The translations under genes were made by a program, and so were the position numbers. Below the pieces are notes generated by a model. The model was not told where the DNA came from, searched no databases, and was given only the letters and a program-made list of their open reading frames with translations. A stretch of 64,000 nucleotides of DNA, from positions 145,557 through 209,556 of the forward strand of contig NZ_JAJEPR010000003.1 in the NCBI RefSeq assembly GCF_020686945.1. Direction: 5' to 3'. Of the stretch, positions 24,935-32,652 are shown in pieces. This DNA is from Limivivens faecihominis. Its GTDB lineage: Bacteria > Bacillota > Clostridia > Lachnospirales > Lachnospiraceae. Each line of letters opens with the position of its first letter. The stretch's first letter is position 1.

Positions 24935-25020
24935 TAAGATTTGCCAGGTACCTCAAATGGCACCGCGCCTGTTGACAAACCACACTTGCGTGTGAACTAC
25001 TCCCCCACGAAATATTCAGA
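24935..25020 (-). promoter_or_regulatory. yybP-ykoY (Mn2+) riboswitch candidate
   Basis: Read on minus, the leader has the conserved GGGGGAGTAG (about 24997-25006). A small hairpin CACACGCAAGTGTG follows, then TTTGTCAACA (24970-24979), and GGCAAATC (about 24939-24946) after a second arm. The GGGGAGUAG and GUCAACA elements, with a closing GCAA, are the hallmarks of the yybP-ykoY class, which senses Mn2+. The position fits: promoter just upstream, terminator just downstream, cation antiporter next. The call rests on motif recognition by eye, without covariance scoring. Confidence 0.75.
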
Positions 25021-25028
25021 TGGGTTTA

Positions 25029-25057
25029 ACTATAGCGGATGGAGCTCTTTTTGTCAA
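25029..25057 (-). promoter_or_regulatory. Promoter of the riboswitch-antiporter-SpoU transcript
   Basis: On minus, a perfect TTGACA (25052-25057), a 17-base spacer and TATAGT (25029-25034), about ten bases after the stop of the preceding gene. Confidence 0.85.
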
Positions 25058-25066
25058 TAATTTTTT

Positions 25067-28000
25067 TCAAGAAGACGCCGTCTGCTTTGCTTCAAAAGCC
25101 TGGATCACAGCCAGGGCCTCATCGCTGATTTTACTTGGAACCGCTGCCGGGCGGGCCAGGAAATATCCCTGTAGAAGATCCACGCCCAGAGCCAGCACAG
25201 TTTCAAGCTCGGCCGCCGTCTCCATTCCTTCTGCGATGATCTGCATATTTCTCTCATGGGCATAGGAAACGATATTGGAAACGATCTGCTGTTTATCCTG
25301 GCTCTTGTCGATGTCCCGGATGATGGAAATGTCCACCTTAATGTAGGCCGGTGACAGATCGATGAGGTTCTTCTCATTGCTGTAGCCGCTTCCGTAATCA
25401 TCCAGTGCAAAATTTCCCTGTAAACCAAGTGTATTTCTCTTGATCTCCAGCGCACTGCTGTCCATGCCCTCTTCTTCTGTGATCTCCACAACGAGCCTGC
25501 TTTGGAGGGAAGTGAAACGCCGCGCGTACTCTTCGCTCTCCGCCTCCGTCATATGCTGGCTTGCAACAGAATTGACGAAAAGCTTCTCTTTTCCGCTGAT
25601 CAGGCCCTCCCGCTCCAGGAAAAGATAGCTCTCGGCGGATTTAAACATCGTGATACGCTCAATCTCATGGAGGCAGCCCTCCTCCCTGGCCAGCTCCATG
25701 ACCTGTCCCGGATTGGTAATCATCGGAAGACTCACACGCATGAGGGCCTCGTAAGCGATAGTCTCTCCGGTCTTTCCGGAAATGATCGGCTGGAAATAAT
25801 ACCGTACCAGTTCTTCCCGGATGAGCTTCTGGAACTGCTGCCGTTTCTCGGTGGCAACGGCCTCTTTCCTGTAAATTTCGGGATCAAACTCGGCCAGCTC
25901 GCCTTTCTGGGTTCGTTTCACCTGATACATCGCGAAGTCCGCGTATTTTTTCATAATCGGGAATTCCCGGCTGTTCTCCGGATACCAGGCGATACCTCCG
26001 GAAATGCTCAGGTGCAGCTCTCTGCCGCTCGGAAGAGTCAGCGAAGTCTCCTTCACCGCCGTCTTCAGATTCCGAATCTCCTCCCGGATGGCCTCCTGGC
26101 TGTCATAGCCATAAAACAGCACGTTAAACTCATCGCCGGAAATCCGGGCACAGAGCGTACCCGGCGGCGTATTCCAGGCCAGACACTGTCCTGCTCTCCG
26201 GATATACTTATCGCCCCAGTCGTGGCCGAAGGTATCGTTCATATGCTTCAGATTGTCTGTATCCATCATGATGAGGGCTGCGTGTTTTAATTTCTCCGGC
26301 CGGGCGAAAATAGCTTTGCTCTCCCTCTGGAAAGCTCTGCGGCTGTAAAGTCCCGTCAACGGATCGTAATCACGCTCATGCTCGATTCGAAGCCGCTCGG
26401 TGGTGACAGCCGTCACATCTTCCACCAGACCGACCTGGGCATCCGCTTCACTGGTGGTCTCAATGCGGACATAGCGTATTTTTCCGTCGGGCAGAGGAAT
26501 GTGGTAGATCAGATCCCCCGCATAGCCCTTGCTGCTCCTACAGACGCTTTCAAACTCTGTCATGATCTCCTGGAAACGTTCTTTTGTCAGGTTCTCTTCC
26601 TTTTTTTCAGGAATCCCCAGCATACTGAAAAAATTCTCTGTCACATAGACCGTGGGCGAATCCTTCCGGACCTCATAGCCGCCCAGATCCACACTCGCCA
26701 TCTCCATGATCCGCAAAAACTTTGTGGAAGTATTGAGCACATCATGGCTTAACTGCGTCACAGCTGTAGCAAACTGATCCAGCTCCCGGATATGAGTGGT
26801 GGAAAATTTCGGCATGGCCGTGGGATTTTTCTGCGCCGCAGCCACTTCTCCGGAAAGCTTTGAGATAGGGCGTGCCAGATAGCGGCTTACAATCAGACTG
26901 CAGATCAGACCCACTGCCACAATCATGACAATAGCGACTCCCATGAGAAAGATTACATGATTGGAAAAAGCAAACAGATAGGTGGTCTCCACCGTTCCCA
27001 CCAGCACCCACTGTTCCCCGGAAAAAGGAGCATTTCTGCTGTAGAGCGTCAGCGGCCGTACAGAGGCAAAGCTGACCTTGTTCGTCGGCGTATCCTTTAA
27101 CCAGTAATCTCCACTTTCCTTCGTGAGCGTCATACTCTCAGCAGAAAAATTCTGTATAGTTCCCGCTGATGAGGAACAGGCCGCTTCCTGAAATTCAACG
27201 CTTTTTCCGGAAAGCTCCTCCCTAGTGGAAGCCAGATAATAAGTGCCGAAGCCCTGATTCTGGAGTTCCTTATTCGGAATCAAAGACTGCATATAGGAAG
27301 TCAGCATCTCCACACCCAACACGCCGTACACCGTACCGTCCTCAAAAATCAGCGGTATCGTATAAGCCAGAGCGGAACGGCCATCTCCTTTTAAGACAAA
27401 AGGCTTTCTGGTCCATCTGCCGTACTCCGCCGCATCGAGCTGGCCTTTATCCTGATAAGCCGCCTGGAAAACCTGATAGATGAAGCTTTCCTCTTCCAGC
27501 GCTTCCGGCGGAAAGGACGAAAACCAGCCCTTGTCTGTGGCGACATCCATCTGTTTCACCAGCTGAATCGGTGAACGCTCCAGAAGAAGGTCCGTATTTC
27601 TCTCGGAAGGCGTGGTCGAAGGGTCCAGATCACGGATATAAACTCCCGGCAGGGTAACATCCGCCCCGATCTGATCCAGATCTTCCGTATTCAGAACCAT
27701 GAAAATGCCAGTGACAGACTTGCTCCGCAGCGTGCTGATAAGATTAGCGCTGACCGCACTCAGAAGAGGCATGGCATTTTCTCCGCTGTCATCCAGAGTC
27801 TCAAGGTCGATCGCTCCCTCTTCCGTCAGAGACGCCGTTGTCTCATTAATCTTTGCCGACAGGACGCTTAAGTCCTGATTGGCCAGCATAACATTTTCCA
27901 GATAAGCGCTCCGGTTTTCCACCTGTTTTTCCACAATATCCATGGCGTTCTGGTTCATCTGGGGGCCCATATTGCTGAAATAAAATGCCAATAGAAGCAG

Positions 28001-28075
28001 CAGGACTTCAAGTCCCAGGACAACCAGCATGGCTGTCAGGATCATGCGGAAAATCGATCTTTCCTTCTTCATCAT
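25067..28075 (-). CDS. Membrane sensor with dCache, HAMP, PAS, GGDEF and EAL domains
   Basis: A 1002-residue bifunctional c-di-GMP enzyme. An N-terminal helix (about 10-32) and a second at about 365-390 flank a ~330-residue extracytoplasmic Cache-like domain. A HAMP segment (RYLARPISKLSGEVAA), a PAS region and a GGDEF domain with SGDEF follow. The EAL domain keeps its catalytic set: AYEALMR, FVNSVA, VVEITEEE, ALDDYGSGYS, KVDISI, AEGME and LLQGYFL. The SGDEF variant may still be active; no RxxD inhibitory site precedes it. It is encoded 34 bases after a solute-binding lipoprotein gene, which may deliver its ligand. Confidence 0.92.
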   Translation of the reverse strand: MMKKERSIFRMILTAMLVVLGLEVLLLLLAFYFSNMGPQMNQNAMDIVEKQVENRSAYLENVMLANQDLSVLSAKINETTASLTEEGAIDLETLDDSGENAMPLLSAVSANLISTLRSKSVTGIFMVLNTEDLDQIGADVTLPGVYIRDLDPSTTPSERNTDLLLERSPIQLVKQMDVATDKGWFSSFPPEALEEESFIYQVFQAAYQDKGQLDAAEYGRWTRKPFVLKGDGRSALAYTIPLIFEDGTVYGVLGVEMLTSYMQSLIPNKELQNQGFGTYYLASTREELSGKSVEFQEAACSSSAGTIQNFSAESMTLTKESGDYWLKDTPTNKVSFASVRPLTLYSRNAPFSGEQWVLVGTVETTYLFAFSNHVIFLMGVAIVMIVAVGLICSLIVSRYLARPISKLSGEVAAAQKNPTAMPKFSTTHIRELDQFATAVTQLSHDVLNTSTKFLRIMEMASVDLGGYEVRKDSPTVYVTENFFSMLGIPEKKEENLTKERFQEIMTEFESVCRSSKGYAGDLIYHIPLPDGKIRYVRIETTSEADAQVGLVEDVTAVTTERLRIEHERDYDPLTGLYSRRAFQRESKAIFARPEKLKHAALIMMDTDNLKHMNDTFGHDWGDKYIRRAGQCLAWNTPPGTLCARISGDEFNVLFYGYDSQEAIREEIRNLKTAVKETSLTLPSGRELHLSISGGIAWYPENSREFPIMKKYADFAMYQVKRTQKGELAEFDPEIYRKEAVATEKRQQFQKLIREELVRYYFQPIISGKTGETIAYEALMRVSLPMITNPGQVMELAREEGCLHEIERITMFKSAESYLFLEREGLISGKEKLFVNSVASQHMTEAESEEYARRFTSLQSRLVVEITEEEGMDSSALEIKRNTLGLQGNFALDDYGSGYSNEKNLIDLSPAYIKVDISIIRDIDKSQDKQQIVSNIVSYAHERNMQIIAEGMETAAELETVLALGVDLLQGYFLARPAAVPSKISDEALAVIQAFEAKQTASS

Positions 28076-28109
28076 CTCAGGAAGTCCCTCCTTTCCTCAA
28101 AAAAGGTGC

Positions 28110-29519
28110 TCATCCTTCAAAGGCCTGAAGTTGAGTTAAGGTATCCTGATACCAGTTCTGGAAATACTCGTCAGTCAGGAAATCCGCCGTCGCTGCTTCC
28201 AGTGTTTCTCCGCCTGCCATCCGCTCTTCCACAACGGCCCGGTCTGCGGTTGCCAGATCGCTCATGGAATACTGAAGCACATTCCTCGCGCCCAGACCGC
28301 CCTTGAAGGCTTTCGTCGTGTACAAAGTGCTGTTGTTTACCGTGTCAACACCGACCGTGAGGATTGCTTCCATGGAAGCGCTGAGATCCTTATCGCTCTC
28401 TTTAATCTTCTTCATATCGTTGGCTTCCTTCGTCACAGGAAGATAACCGGAGCCAACGGAAAAGGCGATGTTATTCTCTGCCTTCGTAAACCATTTCAGA
28501 AACTCGACGCAGGCTTTTTCCTCGTCCTCGGTGGCCTTGATGACTACCATACCGGCTCCCTGCTGCACCGCGCAAGCCTCGCCGCCTTCAAATACCGGGG
28601 TCGGCAGAATTTTAAGCTCAATATCGTGGCTCTCAGTGTCGCTCTCCACCACCCGAGTCGGGAAATAGGTCGCGCTGGAGGTGGAACCTACATAGCCGAT
28701 GATATTTCCGGTCTTGATGTCGTCGCTGCGGAACCAGCCTGAAGCGCTGAAATAGCCCTTCACATAGGGAACATAGTAGCCATCCCAGAGTTTTTTCGCC
28801 ACTTCCTCATTGAAATCCAGAGTCATCCTGCCATTTTCCACATGGAAAATCTCTGTTCCCAGCTCTTCTGCACCGATGAGCATATAGTTTGCCATGGCGT
28901 CTCTTCCGAAAAAGGCTTTGCCATCAGACCAGTCGTAGTATTTCTCTGCTGTCTCGATGAGTCCTTCCACCGTCGCCAGATCATCGTAGGCGGCTCCTGT
29001 CTCCCCGGCAAATTTCTGCCAGTCGGTATCGTTCAGAAAAAGAAGCTCCGTAGACTTTGCCACCGGGAAAATCTTGATGCTGCCGTCCCCGGAGAAATCG
29101 CCCTCCTCAATATAGTTCTGAACGTATTTTTCCTTTTCCTCTTTGGTCAGATAACCGGAAATATCGGCGATTTTTCCCATCTGATCCACGGTATAGGCCG
29201 TATCCGCATAAGCGGAGAAAATATTCGGCATCTCATCGGCTCCGACTTTTCCCTCTGCAGAGGCCAGCACGTTCGTCTCCAGATCGTTGACGCTGCCCTG
29301 GCTGCTGCTCTCCACAGTAACGCCCATCTTCTTTCCTTCACCCTCATTGAACTTGTCCACCAGGGAATTGAAGGTCTCCAGCTGGTCGCCGTTATAATAG
29401 GTCCATACGGTGATTGTCACTGGATTTTTAAATTTCACGCCCGAATTGCTGCAGCCGGCCAGAACAGCCACCATCGCGCCCACACTTAACAGGCACACAA
29501 ACTGCTTCTTTTTCAGCAT
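28110..29519 (-). CDS. ABC-type extracellular solute-binding lipoprotein (family 1) without a transporter
   Basis: A 469-residue exported lipoprotein with lipobox VAVLAGC after a short basic start. The mature part has the family 1 sugar/oligosaccharide-binding look: VTITVWTYYNGDQLETFNSL, ADEMPNIF and PVAKSTELLFLN. No permease or ATPase genes adjoin it. The next gene downstream is the membrane GGDEF-EAL sensor, so the protein probably presents a ligand to that sensor instead of to a transporter. Start 29519 follows an AAGGGAG site and gives a proper signal peptide; the longer frame does not. Confidence 0.9.
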   Translation of the reverse strand: MLKKKQFVCLLSVGAMVAVLAGCSNSGVKFKNPVTITVWTYYNGDQLETFNSLVDKFNEGEGKKMGVTVESSSQGSVNDLETNVLASAEGKVGADEMPNIFSAYADTAYTVDQMGKIADISGYLTKEEKEKYVQNYIEEGDFSGDGSIKIFPVAKSTELLFLNDTDWQKFAGETGAAYDDLATVEGLIETAEKYYDWSDGKAFFGRDAMANYMLIGAEELGTEIFHVENGRMTLDFNEEVAKKLWDGYYVPYVKGYFSASGWFRSDDIKTGNIIGYVGSTSSATYFPTRVVESDTESHDIELKILPTPVFEGGEACAVQQGAGMVVIKATEDEEKACVEFLKWFTKAENNIAFSVGSGYLPVTKEANDMKKIKESDKDLSASMEAILTVGVDTVNNSTLYTTKAFKGGLGARNVLQYSMSDLATADRAVVEERMAGGETLEAATADFLTDEYFQNWYQDTLTQLQAFEG

Positions 29520-29576
29520 AGAAAAGCTCCCTTCTTCGCCCGCAGCTTGCCGTTGTGGACGCACACATTCGGGAAT

Positions 29577-29605
29577 ATTGTATCATAAAAACAGAAGGCC
29601 TGCAA
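29577..29605 (-). promoter_or_regulatory. Promoter of the lipoprotein/c-di-GMP sensor pair
   Basis: On minus, TTGCAG (29600-29605), a 17-base spacer and TACAAT (29577-29582). Confidence 0.55.
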
Positions 29606-29729
29606 GGAAAAGGCCGGTTTGCAGCTGTGATTGTATAAATTTTTCAATTCCGGACACAATAGGAAAAGCAGCGGCGCTCAGTTTTTAAGAGCCCCCTGCA
29701 CAAGAAGTTTCTGCAAGGAGGAAAATGAA

Positions 29730-29921
29730 ATGGCAAAGAATACGAAGAGTAAAAATGGTGTAAAAAATGACAATTACAGCAGTGCGTACGAGATGGACCG
29801 CACGGGAAACACCTATGAGGAAGAAAACAAAAGCAAAAACGGCTACAAGCAGGATGGAAATACCCGAGACTGCCACAAAAACAAGGCAGAGGACACCTGG
29901 GAGACAGACAGGAAATACTAA
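29730..29921 (+). CDS. Small hydrophilic protein of unknown function (63 aa)
   Basis: Not recognised. Very rich in Lys, Asn, Asp, Glu and Tyr, with no hydrophobic segment (opens MAKNTKSKNGVKND, ends DTWETDRKY), so it is probably unstructured and soluble. Strong support for a real gene: AAGGAGG eight bases before ATG 29730, and a GC-rich terminator right after the stop. Composition recalls small sporulation or stress proteins, but there is no specific motif. The longer upstream frame has no ribosome binding site. Confidence 0.65.
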   Translation: MAKNTKSKNGVKNDNYSSAYEMDRTGNTYEEENKSKNGYKQDGNTRDCHKNKAEDTWETDRKY

Positions 29922-29931
29922 GGGATAAAGG

Positions 29932-29972
29932 AACCCCGGCGCGATTGCGTGATGCTCGCGCCGGGGTTTCTT
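29932..29972 (+). terminator. Rho-independent terminator
   Basis: Stem AACCCCGGCGCGA/TCGCGCCGGGGTT (29932-29944 with 29956-29968), followed by TCTT. It may also serve the minus-strand flavin reductase gene, which ends at 29979. Confidence 0.8.
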
Positions 29973-29978
29973 CCCTGT

Positions 29979-30608
29979 TTATCTGTGAAAACTGGTGAAA
30001 ATCGCTGCTTCCTTCTCCGGAAGTCCAAGACTTTTCCGGCCAAGCTGAAAGCTCTTCATCATAAATGCCATATTTCGGCCCAGGGTACGCATCGTCTGTA
30101 AGCCCTCAGCGTCCTTCTGTACCTCTTCTGCGGAACCGCCATATACCATATTCCAATACTGGCTCGACGCTACCGGCATGCCCGTCATGGTAAAATATTT
30201 ATTCAGGACATCAAAGGAAGCAGTATTTCCGCCCCGTCGGCAGGTCACAACAGAAGCGCCGACTTTCATGGTCTTGTCTGTTCCCAGAGTGCTGAAAAAC
30301 AGGCGGTCCATAAAGGAGATCGCGCCTCCTGCCGGAGATGAAAAATAAACCGGCGCACCGATGACAAAAGCGTCCGCCTCAGCAAGCTTCGGCGCTACTT
30401 CATTGACAACATCGTCAAACACACACTTTCCCGTGGCCTGGCACTTACGACAGGCAATGCAGCCCCGCACGTCCCTGTGCCCCACATGAATCAGTTCCAC
30501 CTCAATGCCCTCTGCTTCCAGAGTCTTTTTCAGCTCTCTCAGAGCCGTAAAGGTGCAGCCCTTTGCCCGGGGACTGCCGTTTACCAACAATGCTTTTAAT
30601 GTTTTCAT
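29979..30608 (-). CDS. NADPH-dependent FMN reductase / flavodoxin-family oxidoreductase
   Basis: A 209-residue flavoprotein of the iron-sulfur flavoprotein/NAD(P)H reductase type. It has the FMN phosphate loop LVNGSPRAKGCTFTALREL at the N-terminus and a cysteine cluster CIACRKCQATGKC (about residues 50-62). FMN-contact segments follow at FVIGAPVYFSSPAGGAISFMDR and later TCRRGGNTASFDVLNKYF. The CxxCxxxxxxC spacing is common in this group and may bind a cluster or mediate disulfide chemistry. The physiological substrate is unknown. The ATG has a GAAGGAGGAG site. It marks the edge of the accessory zone. Confidence 0.9.
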   Translation of the reverse strand: MKTLKALLVNGSPRAKGCTFTALRELKKTLEAEGIEVELIHVGHRDVRGCIACRKCQATGKCVFDDVVNEVAPKLAEADAFVIGAPVYFSSPAGGAISFMDRLFFSTLGTDKTMKVGASVVTCRRGGNTASFDVLNKYFTMTGMPVASSQYWNMVYGGSAEEVQKDAEGLQTMRTLGRNMAFMMKSFQLGRKSLGLPEKEAAIFTSFHR

Positions 30609-30739
30609 GATTTCTCCTCCTTCTTACTGATATAATCTCTCGGAATCTTCAGTCCAGTAAAATCAAGGCCTTCAGATCCCTCTTTTTATAAAATCCCCCA
30701 CTTTTTTTGCCAAAATTACTTGACAAATCTATAGAAAAA

Positions 30740-31056
30740 TGCGGCGCTCCGCGCCCTTGATCAAAAGTACATTATTCGATTGTAGTCATTTTTTTGGTTA
30801 CCTGTTAATTGTGGCAGTCATTCCGACTACCAAAATTTTCTTGTTGAAAATCTTCGTAAATATTATCCTGATCCGAATGTCTTTTCCCGTGATACATGGG
30901 ATATCATTGAACGCTTCTGGAACCTCGATAAAAGTAAAACAGCCTAAGCAGAAAGGTTCTAAAGCTCAACCTGTTGAGAAAGTTACTTATCAAAGTTCAA
31001 TGCCAGAGTTTCGCTGGCATGATCAATCAGAATTCCGAGAGATCATTCTATTATAA
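30740..31056 (+). pseudogene. Remnant of a mobile-element or other gene (frame-broken)
   Basis: The stretch has coding-like segments in different frames and no complete gene. One frame reads VENLRKYYPDPNVFSRDTWD then IIERFWNLDKSKT before a stop (about 30838-30945). From memory this looks like the N-terminal part of a DDE-type transposase, but I cannot verify that. Another frame reads QPVEKVTYQSSMPEFRWHDQ and ends SEFREIILL. A hairpin ATGCCAG/CTGGCAT lies near 31000-31020. No terminal inverted repeats or target duplications were identified. Confidence 0.35.
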
Positions 31057-31059
31057 GAA

Positions 31060-31083
31060 AAACGAGACCTCCAAAGAAGTCTC
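31060..31083 (-). terminator. Terminator retained by the LysR remnant
   Basis: On minus, GAGAC/GTCTC with inner GA/TC pairing (31064-31083), followed by GTTTTTCTT, just after the stop of the shortened LysR gene. Confidence 0.6.
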
Positions 31084-31120
31084 TCTTTGTTTTGCAGTAT
31101 ATACCTGTAAGTAATAACTG

Positions 31121-31264
31121 TCAGCCATATAATTCTTTCCGAAGTTTCTTCGCCGCATCCAGGAAGCGCTGAACCGTCGGCGTAATATAACTCTCCTCCG
31201 CTGCCTTATTAAAGCTTCCCGCATCCGCCACCCGGATAAAGGTCTCCAGTTGTGGATTGTACAT
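31121..31264 (-). pseudogene. LysR-type regulator with large in-frame internal deletion (47 codons left)
   Basis: The frame starts MYNPQLETFIRVADAGSFNK then AAEESYITPT, the classic beginning of a LysR winged helix-turn-helix. It switches straight to VQRFLDAAKKLRKELYG, which looks like a LysR C-terminus. The middle ~250 residues are missing, but the frame, an AGGGTG ribosome binding site and the terminator are intact. The product lacks the recognition helix and effector domain and cannot act as a normal regulator. It may once have controlled the neighbouring MFS or flavin reductase gene. Confidence 0.7.
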
Positions 31265-31339
31265 GTTCTATCACCCTTTTCCTGTCAATTTGCTCTGATT
31301 CTACCACAAAACAGAATCTTTTTCCATTCCCGATCGGCT

Positions 31340-32419
31340 TTATCCCATGATCCAGCCTATCAGTGTTGACATTACGATCATCACCACGGAAAACAGAAAG
31401 GAACTTACCGATATCAGAGTTGCTCTCTGTCCCGACAGAATCATCTCATTTAACAGCACATCCGTCCGAACTTCCAGGAAGTCATCGGACAGAGCGCCCA
31501 CAAAACCGCCCAGGATCATGAGATAAGGTCTCCCTGTAAAAGTCATCCCAAAGGCGAACAGCACGCCTACTCCGCTTGCCAGCAACATTCTGACATAAGA
31601 ACTGCCGGAAAAATACTGCGATATTTTTGCGCCTGCTGCCGCACCGAGTCCCATCATAAACAGGGCCGGTCCCAGAAGCGCGCTGTCAAGTCCCGCAAGA
31701 GGAAGCTTCGCCTGCAGGAAAAATAATAGCAGCGTCGATACCGCGCCAACCAGCGCGTTTGTAATCATGATCTTTCTTGCTCTTTTATTGGAGCGAAGAA
31801 AGGTCCAGCTTTCTTTTACGACCTCATAGAGCTGCTCCCTGCTGCTTTTGTTTTTTGTCTCCACATCTTTCATAACCTCCTGAAGGCTGCCCGCGATGAA
31901 AAGGGCGACGAGGCCAAACAGCAAATCCAGCATGTAGGCCTTTCGATATCCCAGCCACAGCGCAAGCCCCGCACATAATGTAGCCGCAGATTGAGTGATA
32001 CGATAGAACATCATTTCTGTTGATGAAAATCGATTATAAGCGCCTTCATTCCCATCTTTCTTAAGACTGTCATAAGCCAGAGCCTCCCTTGTTCCGGAGG
32101 CAAGATTATAGCTAAGGGCGCTGCAGCCGATGGCCAGTGCCACGGTTCCAAAACTGTCCGACAGGATCATGAGTCCCCCTGACAAAAGCATCATCACCTG
32201 ACTAAGCACAAGGGTCCTTTTCCGCCCAAACACATCGGCCACCACGCCCGATGGCAACTCAAAACAGAAGCTCACAATATGAAAAATGCTTTCCAGCAGT
32301 CCGATTTCTAGAACAGAAAAACCTCTCAGCACCAGAAGGGCCACCCAGGAGGAACCTGCCGGCAGAAAATATCCCACGGCCGTTAAAAGATACAACTTAT
32401 GGATTTGTTTTTTCGACAT
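31340..32419 (-). CDS. MFS efflux transporter under leader-peptide attenuation
   Basis: A 359-residue membrane protein with about ten to eleven helices. It has the MFS motif A equivalent GVVADVFGRKRTLVLSQ between helices 2 and 3 and a central charged loop (KDVETKNKSSREQ). This is slightly short for a 12-helix MFS protein. The N-terminal YFLPAGSSWVALLVLRGFSV segment is of the drug-efflux kind. Its leader encodes a short peptide and alternative RNA hairpins, one of which hides the ribosome binding site, a design typical of antibiotic-inducible resistance genes. Substrate unknown. Confidence 0.88.
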   Translation of the reverse strand: MSKKQIHKLYLLTAVGYFLPAGSSWVALLVLRGFSVLEIGLLESIFHIVSFCFELPSGVVADVFGRKRTLVLSQVMMLLSGGLMILSDSFGTVALAIGCSALSYNLASGTREALAYDSLKKDGNEGAYNRFSSTEMMFYRITQSAATLCAGLALWLGYRKAYMLDLLFGLVALFIAGSLQEVMKDVETKNKSSREQLYEVVKESWTFLRSNKRARKIMITNALVGAVSTLLLFFLQAKLPLAGLDSALLGPALFMMGLGAAAGAKISQYFSGSSYVRMLLASGVGVLFAFGMTFTGRPYLMILGGFVGALSDDFLEVRTDVLLNEMILSGQRATLISVSSFLFSVVMIVMSTLIGWIMG

Positions 32420-32425
32420 AAAAAA

Positions 32426-32537
32426 ATCTCCTTTTTAAAATATTCATAGGATATCTTAATCAGGAGATAGTGCTTCGCTTTTTATCCGTTTTTATAAACT
32501 GTTTACCTGAAAAAGAGCGCACTATCCCTGTAAACAG
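32426..32537 (-). promoter_or_regulatory. Attenuator with mutually exclusive hairpins before the MFS gene
   Basis: On minus, three pairings compete. X: CTGTTTAC (32530-32537) with GTAAACAG (32499-32506). Y: CAGGGATAGTGC (32519-32530) with GCACTATCTCCTG (32461-32473), 12 bp with one bulge. Z: ATCTCCT (32462-32468) with the ribosome binding site AGGAGAT (32426-32432), which is followed by seven T. Forming Y frees the ribosome binding site; forming Z hides it and could also terminate transcription. X excludes Y. Ribosome position on the leader peptide would choose between them. Confidence 0.7.
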
Positions 32538-32586
32538 CTAAAACGTTACCTTTCATCAGATGAAGCGTCGTTGTTTTCCAGCTCAT
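32503..32586 (-). CDS. Leader peptide of the MFS gene (27 aa)
   Basis: A 28-codon frame (ATG 32584-32586, stop TAA 32503-32505) with an excellent AAAGGAG site six bases before the ATG. It opens MSWKTTTLHLMKGN and ends RDSALFFR. Its last third lies inside the 5' arms of hairpins X and Y, and its stop codon is inside the 3' arm of X, so translation and RNA folding are coupled. A ribosome stalled near codons 10-16 would cover the X arm yet leave the Y arm free. Inferred function: cis-acting sensor of ribosome stalling. Confidence 0.7.
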   Translation of the reverse strand: MSWKTTTLHLMKGNVLAVYRDSALFFR

Positions 32587-32652
32587 TGTGTGCTCCTTTC
32601 CTGTCCATTTGGTATTAGGCTATCACAGAAATCTGCAAATTGCAAGAATTTC

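Noticed and set aside
25067..28075. Degenerate, inactive GGDEF domain in the membrane sensor
   Set aside because: SGDEF replaces GGDEF, but this variant is known to support cyclase activity in some proteins, and the EAL residues are complete. Inactivity cannot be claimed.
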